Shown here: positions 11,409 through 21,181 of the stretch, in pieces
How the letters are laid out: each line of letters begins with the position of its first letter
How positions within the stretch are numbered: the stretch's first letter is position 1
NCBI RefSeq assembly: GCF_014646215.1
Contig: NZ_BMNA01000001.1
Span: forward strand, 224,442-288,441
Direction: 5' to 3'
Source of the DNA: Nakamurella endophytica
GTDB lineage: Bacteria > Actinomycetota > Actinomycetes > Mycobacteriales > Nakamurellaceae
DNA length: 64,000 bases
The notes under the pieces: generated by a model
The model's input: the letters and a program-made list of their open reading frames with translations, nothing else
Told to the model about the DNA's origin: nothing
Database searches by the model: none
Program-made: the position numbers and the translations under genes

Positions 11409-12290
11409 GTGAACGCGCCGGTGCAGTGGTCGTCCCCGTCGCCGGCGGGTCCGCAGCAGTGGCCGGGCCTGGTCCCGCTGCGGCCGCTGACCGTCGGCGA
11501 GATCATCGGGATCGGCCTGCGGCTGGCCTGGCGCAACCTGGCGGTGCTCGCTCCCGTCGGGTTCCTCGCCGGCCTGCTCGTCACCGGCGCCGACATCGGC
11601 AGCCTGGCGGTGATCGGCCACCTCGGGGACTACGCCGACGGGTCCCTGCTCCGCGCCCTGAACCGGCGCGCCGAGCAGGGGCTCGCGCCCACCGGCGGCC
11701 AGCTCGCAACCGTAGTGCTGCCGACGCTGGTCACCGCCGTGGTCGGCGCCGCCCTGAACTTCTTCGCCGCCGGTGTGGCCACTCCGCTGGCCGCGGAGAT
11801 GGCCCTGCGCCCGCAGGGCGCGCGGGTCGGCTTGCGGCGGCTGCGCACCCGCTGGCCGGTGCTGCTCGGCGCGGGCGTGCTCGCCGCGCTGCTGGTGATG
11901 GTCGGCATGGTCTTCCTGCTGGTGCCCGGCCTGATCCTGCTGGCCGCCCTGCAGCCGGTCGGCGCGGTGGCGGTCATGGAGGGGCTGTCCGTCCGGGAGA
12001 CGTTGATCCGGGCGGCACGACTGACGGCCGGGCGACGGTGGCGGGTCTTCGGCGTCTCGCTGCTCGGCTCGCTGGTGGTGGCGCCGGTCGCGCTGGTCGG
12101 CGTGGCTCTCGCGCAGCGACTGGCGGACCACGCCACGACGGCCTTCGTCCTGCAGCAGGTCGCGAGCGTCCTGATCTCCACCGTGACGGTGTCCTGGACC
12201 GCGATGATCGGGGCGCTGCTCTACGTCGACCTGCGGATGCGCACCGAGGACCTCGGTCCTCGCCTGCTCCGGGCGGCCACCGGCGGCTGA
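11409..12290 (+). CDS. Multi-pass membrane protein of unknown function
   Basis: A 293-residue protein with a Pro/Gln-rich N-terminus (residues 1-30), then about six hydrophobic segments with glycine-rich turns (NLAVLAPVGFLAGLLVTG, VLLGAGVLAALLVMVGMVFL, VFGVSLLGSLVVAPVALVGV). The layout resembles actinobacterial proteins annotated as 'glycerophosphoryl diester phosphodiesterase membrane domain', but no catalytic residues are visible. It diverges from mtrA and converges on tmk. The GTG start is preceded by GACCAT at six bases, compatible with a leaderless transcript, and has no Shine-Dalgarno. Confidence 0.75.
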   Translation: MNAPVQWSSPSPAGPQQWPGLVPLRPLTVGEIIGIGLRLAWRNLAVLAPVGFLAGLLVTGADIGSLAVIGHLGDYADGSLLRALNRRAEQGLAPTGGQLATVVLPTLVTAVVGAALNFFAAGVATPLAAEMALRPQGARVGLRRLRTRWPVLLGAGVLAALLVMVGMVFLLVPGLILLAALQPVGAVAVMEGLSVRETLIRAARLTAGRRWRVFGVSLLGSLVVAPVALVGVALAQRLADHATTAFVLQQVASVLISTVTVSWTAMIGALLYVDLRMRTEDLGPRLLRAATGG

Positions 12291-12315
12291 CGCCGGCGCC
12301 GCCAGCCGTCAGCCG
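12284..12315. terminator. Hairpin overlapping both convergent stop codons
   Basis: CGGCTGAC (12284-12291) and GTCAGCCG (12308-12315) pair over eight bases around a 16-base loop. The left arm contains the stop of the membrane gene and the right arm the stop of tmk, so one hairpin could end both transcripts. Confidence 0.45.
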
Positions 12316-12974
12316 AGCAGGGCCGCCGGGTCCACGGGCACGGACCCGTCGACGACGCGCCACGGGCTCAGGTACCCCTCCGCCGCGAGCCTGCGGTACA
12401 TGCGGTCGGTGCGCTCCTGCAGGCCACCGTCGGACTCGAACCGGTCGAGCGCCCGGCCGGCGTCCTGCTCGGCGCGCCCGCGGGCACGCGCGGCGGCGAC
12501 GTCGGGCGGGGTGGCCAGCAGCACCTGCAGATCGGGCACCGGCAGGCCGAACCGGTCGATCTCCAACCGGCGGACCCAGTCCGGGAAGTCCGTGTGGACG
12601 TCCGGGGCGCCGAGCCGGGCGGAGCCGTAGGCGGCGTTGGAGCTGACGTACCGGTCGAGCAGGACGAGGTCGGACTGCTGCAGCAGGTCGCGGATCCCGT
12701 CGGCGGCGTCCCGCCGGTCGAGCGCGAACAGCACCGCGGGGCCGTGCACGGACTGGCTCAGATCACCGAGGCGGCCGTACAGCGCGTCCCGGACCAGGTC
12801 CGCGTGGACGTCCGCGCCGTACCGCGGGAAGGCCAGGGTGGCGACCCGACCGCCGGCCGCGGTGACGTGCCGGGACAGCGCCGCGGTCAGCGTCTGCTTG
12901 CCCGAGCCGTCGAGGCCCTCGATCGCCACCAGCCGTCCCACGCCGGCGACCCTAACCGGAGCCCGACGCCTCAT
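12309..12974 (-). CDS. tmk: Thymidylate kinase
   Basis: A 221-residue dTMP kinase that makes dTDP for DNA synthesis. The P-loop is IEGLDGSGKQTL, the catalytic region has LLDRYVSSNAAYGSARL, and an Arg-containing lid follows (ARARGRAEQDAGRALDRFE). M. tuberculosis tmk (Rv3247c) also lies next to mtrA. I chose the ATG at 12974 because GGGGAGGA lies five bases upstream. A GTG at 12941, eleven codons later, would give a more typical N-terminus but lacks a ribosome-binding site. Confidence 0.92.
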   Translation of the reverse strand: MRRRAPVRVAGVGRLVAIEGLDGSGKQTLTAALSRHVTAAGGRVATLAFPRYGADVHADLVRDALYGRLGDLSQSVHGPAVLFALDRRDAADGIRDLLQQSDLVLLDRYVSSNAAYGSARLGAPDVHTDFPDWVRRLEIDRFGLPVPDLQVLLATPPDVAAARARGRAEQDAGRALDRFESDGGLQERTDRMYRRLAAEGYLSPWRVVDGSVPVDPAALLG

Positions 12975-13029
12975 GGCCGGCCGTCCTCCCCTCGGCGGGG
13001 CCGCGGAGCGCGGGGTGTTGGATGGGCGC

Positions 13030-13401
13030 ATGACGACTCCCGCCGACCGTCCCGAGGTCGAACCGCCGACCGGGCCCGCACCAACCGAGCTGGTGATCCG
13101 CGACCTGGTCGTGGGTGAGGGCTCCGAGGCCCGGCCCGGTGACCGGGTCACCGTGCACTACCTGGGCGTCGAGTACGACAGCGGCGAGGAGTTCGACTCG
13201 TCGTGGAGCCGCGGCGAGTCGATCGACTTCCCGCTCCGCGGCCTCATTCAGGGCTGGCAGGACGGCATCCCGGGCATGCGGGTGGGCGGCCGGCGTGAGC
13301 TGACCATCCCGCCGCACCTGGCCTACGGTCCCGCGGGCGCGGGTCACCGGCTGTCGGGCAAGACGTTGGTCTTCGTCATCGACCTGCTCGGCGTCGGCTG
13401 A
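13030..13401 (+). CDS. FKBP-type peptidyl-prolyl isomerase
   Basis: A 123-residue single-domain FKBP that catalyses proline cis-trans isomerisation in folding proteins. Typical motifs are GDRVTVHYLG, EEFDSSW, FPLRGLIQGWQDGIPGMRVGG and ELTIPPHLAYG, closing LVFVIDLLGV. It has no signal peptide, so it is cytoplasmic. The ATG has no Shine-Dalgarno; TTGGAT lies six bases upstream. The last codons and the stop form the beginning of a 26-base tandem array that fills the gap to the convergent globin gene. Confidence 0.93.
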   Translation: MTTPADRPEVEPPTGPAPTELVIRDLVVGEGSEARPGDRVTVHYLGVEYDSGEEFDSSWSRGESIDFPLRGLIQGWQDGIPGMRVGGRRELTIPPHLAYGPAGAGHRLSGKTLVFVIDLLGVG

Positions 13402-13538
13402 GCCGACAGTCGGGCACCGTCGGCTGAGCCGACAGTCGGGCACCGTCGGCTGAGCCGACAGTCGGGCACCGTCGGCTGAGCCGACAGTCGGGCACCGTCG
13501 GCTGAGCCGACAGTCGGGCACCGTCGGCCGAGCCGAAC
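13393..13538. repeat. 26-base palindrome-containing tandem array
   Basis: Five exact 26-base copies start at 13393, 13419, 13445, 13471 and 13497, and a partial sixth with one base change starts at 13523. Each copy begins with the inverted repeat GTCGGCTGAGCCGAC (seven-base arms, one-base centre). The first copy includes the FKBP stop codon. There are no spacers, so it is not CRISPR. The array lies between convergent genes and could act as a multi-hairpin terminator. Confidence 0.9.
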
Positions 13539-13554
13539 AGGTCCGAGGCCCCGC

Positions 13555-14019
13555 TCAAGGCTGGTACGGCGGGGCGACTCCCCATCCCCAGCACGGGACG
13601 GGTGCGTGCTCGACCACGGCCGCGCCGGGCTGCGAGTTCTGCTGGGCCAGCCGGGTGCCCCACTCGGCGTACCCCATCAGCGCAGCCCGGAACTCGGGGT
13701 CGGCCGGGAGTTCGGCGAGGTCGGCGGCCTTCGAGAGCAGTGTGACGAACCGCAGCCGCAGCTCGGGCGTGATGGCCAGCCCGCGGTGGTGGGCCAGCAT
13801 GTGCTCGTACCCGCCGTGGTGCGCGGTGTAGTCCGCGGGGCCGCCCATGACCTCGCACCACCAGGTCGTCACATGGTCGCGGTGTTCGGCGCTCACCGTG
13901 CCGCCGAACAGGCGCGCCAACTCCGGGTCGTCCTCGACGAGGTCGTAGAAGGCGTCGAGCCATCGCCGGAATGCCGGGCGTCCGCCGCCCCAGTCGTGGA
14001 CGGTGGGGGTCTCGGTCAT
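13555..14019 (-). CDS. Group II truncated hemoglobin
   Basis: A 154-residue trHbO-type globin that binds haem and handles O2, NO or peroxides. The FYDLVEDDPELARLFGG segment, the WWCEVMGGPADYT block and the proximal-histidine helix YEHMLAHHRGLAIT fit the group II family. The C-terminus has a Trp/Pro-rich end. The ATG at 14019 lacks a Shine-Dalgarno, but TATCTT lies exactly seven bases upstream, so it is probably leaderless. An upstream ATG at 14043 would place that hexamer inside the coding region and is rejected. Confidence 0.9.
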   Translation of the reverse strand: MTETPTVHDWGGGRPAFRRWLDAFYDLVEDDPELARLFGGTVSAEHRDHVTTWWCEVMGGPADYTAHHGGYEHMLAHHRGLAITPELRLRFVTLLSKAADLAELPADPEFRAALMGYAEWGTRLAQQNSQPGAAVVEHAPVPCWGWGVAPPYQP

Positions 14020-14026
14020 GGCCGAG

Positions 14027-14032
14027 AAGATA
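14027..14032 (-). promoter_or_regulatory. -10 hexamer for a leaderless globin transcript
   Basis: TATCTT on the minus strand is followed by seven bases and then the ATG. In actinobacteria TANNNT at this distance usually marks an mRNA starting at the start codon. No clear -35 is visible. Confidence 0.5.
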
Positions 14033-14081
14033 GGCCGGCGCACCGACAGCGTCGAGCGACGTCACCGGGGCCGGGGTGCGG

Positions 14082-14900
14082 TCACCTCAGGCTGCGGCGC
14101 AGGTCGTCCAGACCGACGGCCGGGAAGCGCCCCGAGAGCCGCGTCGGCACGCCGTCCTCGAAGGCCACGACGTCGACGTCGACCGTCGTGGTCCGGTACC
14201 CGGAGGCGGTCAGGCAGCCCAGCGGGACGAAGAGCGCTGCGCGGCCGACGACGGGGATCGCGGTCACCAGCCGATCGGCTGCGGTCAGGGGCACCAGGGT
14301 GACCAGCGCGGAGCCGTCCGCGGCCCACGAGCTCGTGGCCGTCCCGTTGACGGTCGTGACACGGGAACCGGCCCGGCCGCCCCAGACGTACCCGTCGACG
14401 GTGCCGCGCACCGGATGACCGGCGAGCACCTCGTCCACGGTCACCCGCAGCCGGGACAGGATGGTCCGGCGTAGCGCGGTCCGGCCGGTGGCCACGACAT
14501 AGGCGCGGACCAGCGACTGCCCACCGGTCCGCCCGGTCCAGAGCTGCCACAGCGGGGTGGGTGAGGCGCAGGCCGCGTCCACCTGACCCTGCTGCGGCCG
14601 GTAGGCGGGCAGGTCCGCGAGCGGCGCCCGGGACGTCACCGGCTCCGTGACGGGTGGCCCGGCGACGGTGGATCCTGAGGTCCTGGGCCCTGGCGACGGC
14701 ACCGATCCCGGCCCGCCCGGTGGGGTGACGCGACCCGTCCCGTCCGCGGCGTCGCCGGTGGCTCCGGTCGGCGCCGCCGTGCTGCGGACGGTCGGCGGGG
14801 CACCGCCGGCGCGCGGCTGGGCGTCGCACCCACCGAGGGCCAGCAGCGCCAGCGCAACGGCCGCACTCGTTCTGGTCCGGCCGCGGCGCAACGTCACCAT
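14082..14900 (-). CDS. Putative secreted lipoprotein
   Basis: A 272-residue protein with a classic lipoprotein signal: Arg-rich start, hydrophobic core AAVALALLALGGC and lipobox cysteine near residue 25. A Thr/Pro/Gly-rich linker (to ~residue 95) leads to a globular domain of about 175 residues with one late cysteine (VPLGCLTASGYRTT). I recognise no family. It follows the ahcY terminator, so it is likely transcribed on its own. The ATG has no clear ribosome-binding site. Confidence 0.65.
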   Translation of the reverse strand: MVTLRRGRTRTSAAVALALLALGGCDAQPRAGGAPPTVRSTAAPTGATGDAADGTGRVTPPGGPGSVPSPGPRTSGSTVAGPPVTEPVTSRAPLADLPAYRPQQGQVDAACASPTPLWQLWTGRTGGQSLVRAYVVATGRTALRRTILSRLRVTVDEVLAGHPVRGTVDGYVWGGRAGSRVTTVNGTATSSWAADGSALVTLVPLTAADRLVTAIPVVGRAALFVPLGCLTASGYRTTTVDVDVVAFEDGVPTRLSGRFPAVGLDDLRRSLR

Positions 14901-14955
14901 GCCGGTGCGACGGGCGCGGACCGGCCAGGCGTTGCACGCCACCCAGCCGGAACGC

Positions 14956-14990
14956 CACCGGCCCCGACGCGGTGCGCGTCGGGGCCGGTG
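14956..14990 (-). terminator. Strong terminator after ahcY
   Basis: CACCGGCCCCGACGCG and CGCGTCGGGGCCGGTG pair perfectly over 16 bases with a three-base loop, 17 bases beyond the ahcY stop. No U tract follows on the minus strand. Confidence 0.75.
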
Positions 14991-15007
14991 GACGAGGAGC
15001 TGCGGGC

Positions 15008-16558
<1,551 letters not shown>

Positions 16559-16641
16559 GAGGCTCTCCTGGAGAGGTCGCGCGGTGTCGCGCCGCGGACA
16601 GCGACGCACGAGGGCCGGACTCGGGCGACACCCTGCACCGG

Positions 16642-16658
16642 ACGCCCCCGTGGGGCGT
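16642..16658 (-). other. Hairpin in the ahcY upstream region
   Basis: ACGCCCC and GGGGCGT pair over seven bases around CGT, about 85 bases upstream of the ahcY start. It could be part of a leader RNA or the end of the upstream MFS transcript. The sequence does not show the conserved core of the SAH riboswitch. Confidence 0.3.
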
Positions 16659-16740
16659 GCATGTCACCGAACACCCTACCGCCGGGCTCCCCACCGGTCC
16701 GGCCCGACGCGCGCCGGGACGCCCGCGCCGGAAGGCCCGG

Positions 16741-18006
16741 TCAGTCGGCAGGCGTCGCCGGGGTCCGGCCCGTCCGGCCCGGCTCTCGGCCCGCACCGGA
16801 CGTCAGCCCGGCCAGCGCGACGAGCACCAGGACCAGCAGCAACGCCCGCAGCAGGCCGACGTGCTCGCCGACGAAGCCGATGAGCGGCGGACCCACCAGG
16901 AAGGCGCAGTAGCCGATCGTGGCCACGGCGCTGACCCGCGCCGCGGCGGTGGCCGGGTCGTCCGCGGCGGCCGACATGCCGACCGGGAAGCCGAGCGACG
17001 CGCCGAGACCCCACAGCACCACGCCGACCACCGCCAGCCAGGGGGCGGGCGCGACGATGAGCAGCGTCAGGCCGACGGCGGCCAGCCCTGCGGTCGCCCG
17101 GAGCACCGGCACCCGACCGAACCGGTCGAGCACCGTCACGCCGACGATCCGGCCCACCGTCATCGCGGTGACGAACACGCCGAAGACGAACGCGCCGGTC
17201 GCGTTGCTCACGCCGTGCCCGTCCACCATGGCCAGCGCCAACCAGTCGTTCGCCGAGCCCTCGGCGAAGGCCATGCCCAGCACGATCAGCCCGATGAAGA
17301 CGGTGCGGCTGTCCCGCCAGATCGCCAGCCGGGACCGCCACCCCGACACGCCGTGCCCGTCCGCGTCCTCGGCCGGCTCCGCCGGCGCGTCCGGGTGCGG
17401 CTGCAGGCGCGGTACCGCCACCAGTGCACCGAGGACCAGCACGCCGGCGATCACGGCGGTGTGGGCCAGCACCGGGACGTGCAGGCGTTCCGCCAGCCCG
17501 CCCAGACCGGCGCCGGCCATCGTGCCGATGCTGAAACTGGCGTGGAACAGCGGCATCACGGTCCGGCCCAGGGCGCGCTCGTTGGCGGCGCCCTCGACGT
17601 TCATCGAGACGTCGAGCATCCCGTTCGCCGCGCCGAACACCGCCAGGCCCACGATGACCCAGACCATGCTGGTCAGCACGCTCGCGCCGACGCCGGCGAA
17701 GACCAGCCCGCCGGACAGCACCAGCAGGCAGCCCAGGATGGTCGCGCGGGGACCGGCCACGGCGAGGACGTGACTGGACAGGGTGAGCCCGACGATCGAT
17801 CCCGCCGCGATGCCGAAGACGACCCAGCCCATCTGCGCGGTCGACGCGTGCAGCAGGTCCCGGATGGCGGGGTTGCGCGACAGCCAGGTCGCCACGGCGA
17901 GCCCGCTGAGAGCGAAGATCAGGAACACCGCGTTCCGCCATGCCCGCACCGCCTCGCGGCTCAGCGGGGCGGGCGCCCTGCGGGACGTCTGCAGGCCGTC
18001 GGACAT
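16741..18006 (-). CDS. MFS transporter, probable sugar or metabolite permease
   Basis: A 421-residue permease with about 12 hydrophobic segments. It has the MFS signatures WVVFGIAAGSIVGLTLSSH, FGAANGMLDVSMNVEG and DRFGRVPVLRATAGL. It belongs to the 'MFS transporter/YfcJ-like' actinobacterial group often placed beside LacI regulators. The start ATG at 18006 has a weak GAGAG upstream. It diverges from the LacI-family gene, and two LacI-type operators lie between them, so its substrate is probably the ligand of that regulator. Confidence 0.85.
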   Translation of the reverse strand: MSDGLQTSRRAPAPLSREAVRAWRNAVFLIFALSGLAVATWLSRNPAIRDLLHASTAQMGWVVFGIAAGSIVGLTLSSHVLAVAGPRATILGCLLVLSGGLVFAGVGASVLTSMVWVIVGLAVFGAANGMLDVSMNVEGAANERALGRTVMPLFHASFSIGTMAGAGLGGLAERLHVPVLAHTAVIAGVLVLGALVAVPRLQPHPDAPAEPAEDADGHGVSGWRSRLAIWRDSRTVFIGLIVLGMAFAEGSANDWLALAMVDGHGVSNATGAFVFGVFVTAMTVGRIVGVTVLDRFGRVPVLRATAGLAAVGLTLLIVAPAPWLAVVGVVLWGLGASLGFPVGMSAAADDPATAAARVSAVATIGYCAFLVGPPLIGFVGEHVGLLRALLLVLVLVALAGLTSGAGREPGRTGRTPATPAD

Positions 18007-18066
18007 CACTCGTTCTCTCTGCTCGGGCGGTTGCACCCCAGCATGACAGGTGGGGCCGGACTTCGG

Positions 18067-18094
18067 TCGAATCGATTCGATCGAACCGTTTCGA
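18067..18094. promoter_or_regulatory. Tandem LacI-family operators
   Basis: Two 14-base sites touch end to end. The first, TCGAATCGATTCGA (18067-18080), is a perfect palindrome. The second, TCGAACCGTTTCGA (18081-18094), matches its own complement at 12 of 14 positions. Both have the central CG typical of LacI/GalR operators. They lie in the 178-base divergent region, just before a TACGCT hexamer at 18096 that may be the regulator's -10. Confidence 0.75.
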
Positions 18095-18184
18095 CTACGC
18101 TAGGTGGCGCTCCGGGCAACGTCAAGCGTCCCGGGGTCCGGCCCGGCTCCCGCCCTGCCGGTTAACCGCTCCGCGAGGTGACCC

Positions 18185-19225
18185 CTGGACCGCAAGGCAA
18201 CGCTGGCCGGTGTCGCAGCCCGCGCCGGCGTCGCCGTGTCGACCGCGTCCCTGGTCTTCAGCGGCGGCGGCCCGGTGTCCGAGGCGACGCGGGGCAAGGT
18301 GCTCACCGCGGCCGCCGAGCTCGACTACGCCGGACCCGACCCGCGCGCGCGGTCGCTGCGCCGCGGCCGGTCCGGCGTCATCGCGGTGGTGATCGAGGAG
18401 CGGGTGATCGACGCCTTCCGGGACCCGGTGGCGATCGCCTTCCTCGACGGTATCGGCCAGGAGATCTCGGACAGCGGGGCGGCGCTGCTGCTGGTGCCGG
18501 ACGCCGGTGGCGGCCACACCAGCCTCGAGTCGGCGGCCATGGACGCCGTCGTGCTCGTCGGTTGCAGCCCGCACGTCGACCGGGCCGTGCAGACCGCGCG
18601 GCGCCGCGGCGTGCCGGTGGTCTCGCTCGGCGGCACCCCGTTCGCCGACGTCCCGGCCGTCGAACTGGACGACCGGGAGGCCACCGCGACGCTGGCCGGG
18701 CACCTGCGGGACCTGGGTCACCGCAGGGTGGCCACGGTGACCCTGCCGCTCGGTCCCGAACGGCGCCGCGACCGGTTGACAGCGGAGGCGGTCGCCGCCG
18801 CCACCGTCCGCACCGCCGTCGAACGGCTGGCCGGCGCCCGCTCGGTGTTCCCGGACATGGACGGGGTCGTCGCCGCGAGCAGCCGCGTCGAGGAGGGCCG
18901 GGTGGCCGGGCGCGAGCTGCTCGCCGCCCCGGACCGGCCCACGGCCGTCCTGGCGCAGAGCGACCTGCTGGCCGCCGGGGTGATCCTGGCCGCCGAGGAG
19001 CTCGGTCTCTCCGTGCCGGGCGACCTGTCGGTCGTCGGCTTCGACGGCATCCGCATCGACACCGTCGTCCCGCACGACCTGACCACGATGGTGCAACCCG
19101 CCGCGGACCAGGGGCGGGCGGCCGCCGCCCTGGCGATCGCCCGGATCGACGGTCAGGACGTCGCCTCGGAGCACTTCCGCAGCGAGTTCCACCGCGGCGG
19201 CACCACCGCGCCTCCGCGGGGCTGA
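18185..19225 (+). CDS. LacI-family transcriptional regulator with a CTG start
   Basis: A 346-residue repressor. Residues 1-60 are the LacI DNA-binding domain (ATLAGVAARAGVAVSTASLV, then VSEATRGKVLTAAAELDY), followed by a hinge and a periplasmic-binding-type ligand domain ending VVGFDGIRIDTVVPHDLTTM. An in-frame TGA at 18179 rules out any upstream start. The only codons that keep the helix-turn-helix are CTG at 18185 and 18206; the first sits three bases after GAGGTGA. A GTG at 18236 would delete the first helix and the turn. I therefore assign the rare CTG start. It probably represses the divergent MFS gene and itself. Confidence 0.85.
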   Translation: MDRKATLAGVAARAGVAVSTASLVFSGGGPVSEATRGKVLTAAAELDYAGPDPRARSLRRGRSGVIAVVIEERVIDAFRDPVAIAFLDGIGQEISDSGAALLLVPDAGGGHTSLESAAMDAVVLVGCSPHVDRAVQTARRRGVPVVSLGGTPFADVPAVELDDREATATLAGHLRDLGHRRVATVTLPLGPERRRDRLTAEAVAAATVRTAVERLAGARSVFPDMDGVVAASSRVEEGRVAGRELLAAPDRPTAVLAQSDLLAAGVILAAEELGLSVPGDLSVVGFDGIRIDTVVPHDLTTMVQPAADQGRAAAALAIARIDGQDVASEHFRSEFHRGGTTAPPRG

Positions 19226-19360
19226 CCCCGCGCGCTGTGGCAGCGCGACGTCCGGCGCCGTACCGGTCGGTCGAGGTCACGGGCTGTCCGCGGCGGCTGT
19301 CGGGGGTGCGGGCCACCATGGTCCCCAGCCGGCCGTGGAGCCGGCCGCGGAGGAGGACAG

Positions 19361-21181
19361 ATGAACGAGCCGAGCCAGCCCCGGGCCGTCGTCGCCGGCA
19401 GCGACCGCGAGCCGTTGGCGGGCGCCGCCCCGGTGGCCCCGGCCGACCCCGACCAGCAGGCCACCGTCACCGTGATGGTGCGACGGAGGTCGGGGGCCGC
19501 CCCGCGGGTGAGCGGGCCGGCAGCCCCCCGGGTCAGCCGCGCGGACTTCGCGCAGACCTTCGGGGCGGACCCCGACGACATCGACGCGGTGACGCGCTTC
19601 GCGGCGGAGCACGGGCTCGAGGTCGCCGAGGCGGACCCGGCGGCGCGGACGGTCCGGCTGCGCGGCACGGTGGCGGCGCTGCAGTCCGCCTTCGCGGTCA
19701 GCCTGGCCACGTACGAGCACGGCGACGGCCGCTACCGCGGCCGGGAGGGCGCGGTCACCGTCCCCGCCACGCTCGGTGGCGTGGTCACCGGTGTCTTCGG
19801 GCTCGACGACCGCCCGCAGGTCCGTCCGCGCCTGCACCAGGTGCGACCGGCGGCCGTGGACGACTCCTTCGCCGTGACCGAGCTGGCGTCGCTGTACGAC
19901 TTCCCCACCGGTGCGACCGGCGCCGGCCAGACCATCGCGATCGCCGAGTTCGGCGGCGGGTACCGGCAGGCCGACCTGGACGCGTTCTTCCGCGGGCTGG
20001 GCCTGGCGACGCCGTCGGTGACCGCGGTCGGGGTGGACGGTGCCGACAACAGTCCCGGCGAGGACGCGGACGTCGAGGTCGTGCTGGACGTCGAGGTGGC
20101 CGGGGCGGTCGCGCCCGGCGCGGCGATCGCCGTCTACTTCGCCCCGAACACCGACCAGGGCTTCATCGACGCCGTGACCAGAGCCGTCCACGACACCGAG
20201 CGCGACCCGTCGGTGCTCTCCATCTCCTGGGGCGGCCCCGAGGAGGAGTGGACCGAGCAGACCCGGACGGCGATCGACGAGGTGTTCGAGGACGCCGCCG
20301 CGCTCGGCGTGACGGTGCTGGTGGCGGCCGGTGACCACGGAGCCGCCGACCGCAGCGCCGACATGGCCGGCTACGACGGCCGCGCCCACGTCGACTTCCC
20401 GGCCTCCAGCCCGCACGCCACCGCCTGCGGCGGCACCCGGATACAGGCCTCCGGCGGTGCCATCACCAGCGAGGTGGTGTGGAACACCGGCGACGGCTGG
20501 GCCACCGGCGGCGGCGTCAGCAGCGCCTTCCCGCCACCCGACTGGCAGACCGCGGAGCCGACGTCGGTGGACCCGCCGCACGGCCGGGGCCGCGGCGTGC
20601 CGGACGTCAGCGGCAACGCCGACAGCACGACCGGGTACCGGATCCACGTGAACGGGCAGGACACCGTCGTCGGTGGCACCAGCGCCGTCGCGCCGCTGTG
20701 GGCCGGGCTGGTCGCGCTGGTGAACCAGTCGACCGGCGAGCGGGTCGGCTTCGTGAACCCGGCGCTGTACGCCGCACCCGCCGGGACCTTCCGGGACATC
20801 ACGCAGGGAGACAACGGCATCCCGGCGTCCGGCCGTGCGCCGGCCACCCCCGGGTACCCGGCCGGCACCGGCTGGGACGCCTGCACGGGGCTCGGCAGCC
20901 CGGTCGGCACCGCCGTGCGCGACGTGCTGGCCGCCGCCGTGACGGGCGGCGGGACCGGTGCCGGTGGTGGGGCGGGCTCCGGCGCCGGCCCGGCGGCCGC
21001 ACCCGGCGCGGGCGGCGGTACGGCGGGCGCCGCAGCGGGCGCCGGGGCCTACCGGGGCTCGCCGCTGTTCTTGGACGATGACGATGACGACGAGGACGGC
21101 GACGAGCTCGACGACCCGGACGGCGCCGGGCTGCCCGACTACGACCACGAGCGGTGGGGCGAGGAGGAGCTCGAGGACTGA
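19361..21181 (+). CDS. S53 family serine-carboxyl peptidase (sedolisin/kumamolisin type)
   Basis: A 606-residue pro-protease. The prodomain (about residues 35-165) contains FAQTFGADPDDIDAVTRFA. The catalytic domain shows the Glu/Asp pair of EVVLDVEVAG (E239, D243), the oxyanion Asp in VAAGDHGAA (D325), the nucleophile in VGGTSAVAPLW (S441), and the calcium-site motif FRDITQGDNG. The last ~55 residues are Gly/Ala-rich and then strongly acidic (LFLDDDDDDEDGDELDD). There is no signal peptide, as is common for kumamolisins. A GGAGGACAG lies just before the ATG. It converges on ilvD. Confidence 0.93.
   Translation: MNEPSQPRAVVAGSDREPLAGAAPVAPADPDQQATVTVMVRRRSGAAPRVSGPAAPRVSRADFAQTFGADPDDIDAVTRFAAEHGLEVAEADPAARTVRLRGTVAALQSAFAVSLATYEHGDGRYRGREGAVTVPATLGGVVTGVFGLDDRPQVRPRLHQVRPAAVDDSFAVTELASLYDFPTGATGAGQTIAIAEFGGGYRQADLDAFFRGLGLATPSVTAVGVDGADNSPGEDADVEVVLDVEVAGAVAPGAAIAVYFAPNTDQGFIDAVTRAVHDTERDPSVLSISWGGPEEEWTEQTRTAIDEVFEDAAALGVTVLVAAGDHGAADRSADMAGYDGRAHVDFPASSPHATACGGTRIQASGGAITSEVVWNTGDGWATGGGVSSAFPPPDWQTAEPTSVDPPHGRGRGVPDVSGNADSTTGYRIHVNGQDTVVGGTSAVAPLWAGLVALVNQSTGERVGFVNPALYAAPAGTFRDITQGDNGIPASGRAPATPGYPAGTGWDACTGLGSPVGTAVRDVLAAAVTGGGTGAGGGAGSGAGPAAAPGAGGGTAGAAAGAGAYRGSPLFLDDDDDDEDGDELDDPDGAGLPDYDHERWGEEELED

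Noticed and set aside
13393..13538. CRISPR array
   Set aside because: The 26-base units are directly abutting with no spacers and no cas genes are nearby.
16559..16740. SAH or SAM riboswitch before ahcY
   Set aside because: Only one seven-base hairpin is visible. The conserved core of known SAH riboswitches is absent.
18182..18235. Frameshift in the LacI gene
   Set aside because: The helix-turn-helix is intact in the same frame as the rest; only the start codon is unusual.
18178..20334. 718-codon frame starting at GTG 18178
   Set aside because: It starts in the Shine-Dalgarno of the LacI gene and translates to Arg/Pro-rich noise across LacI and the S53 protease.
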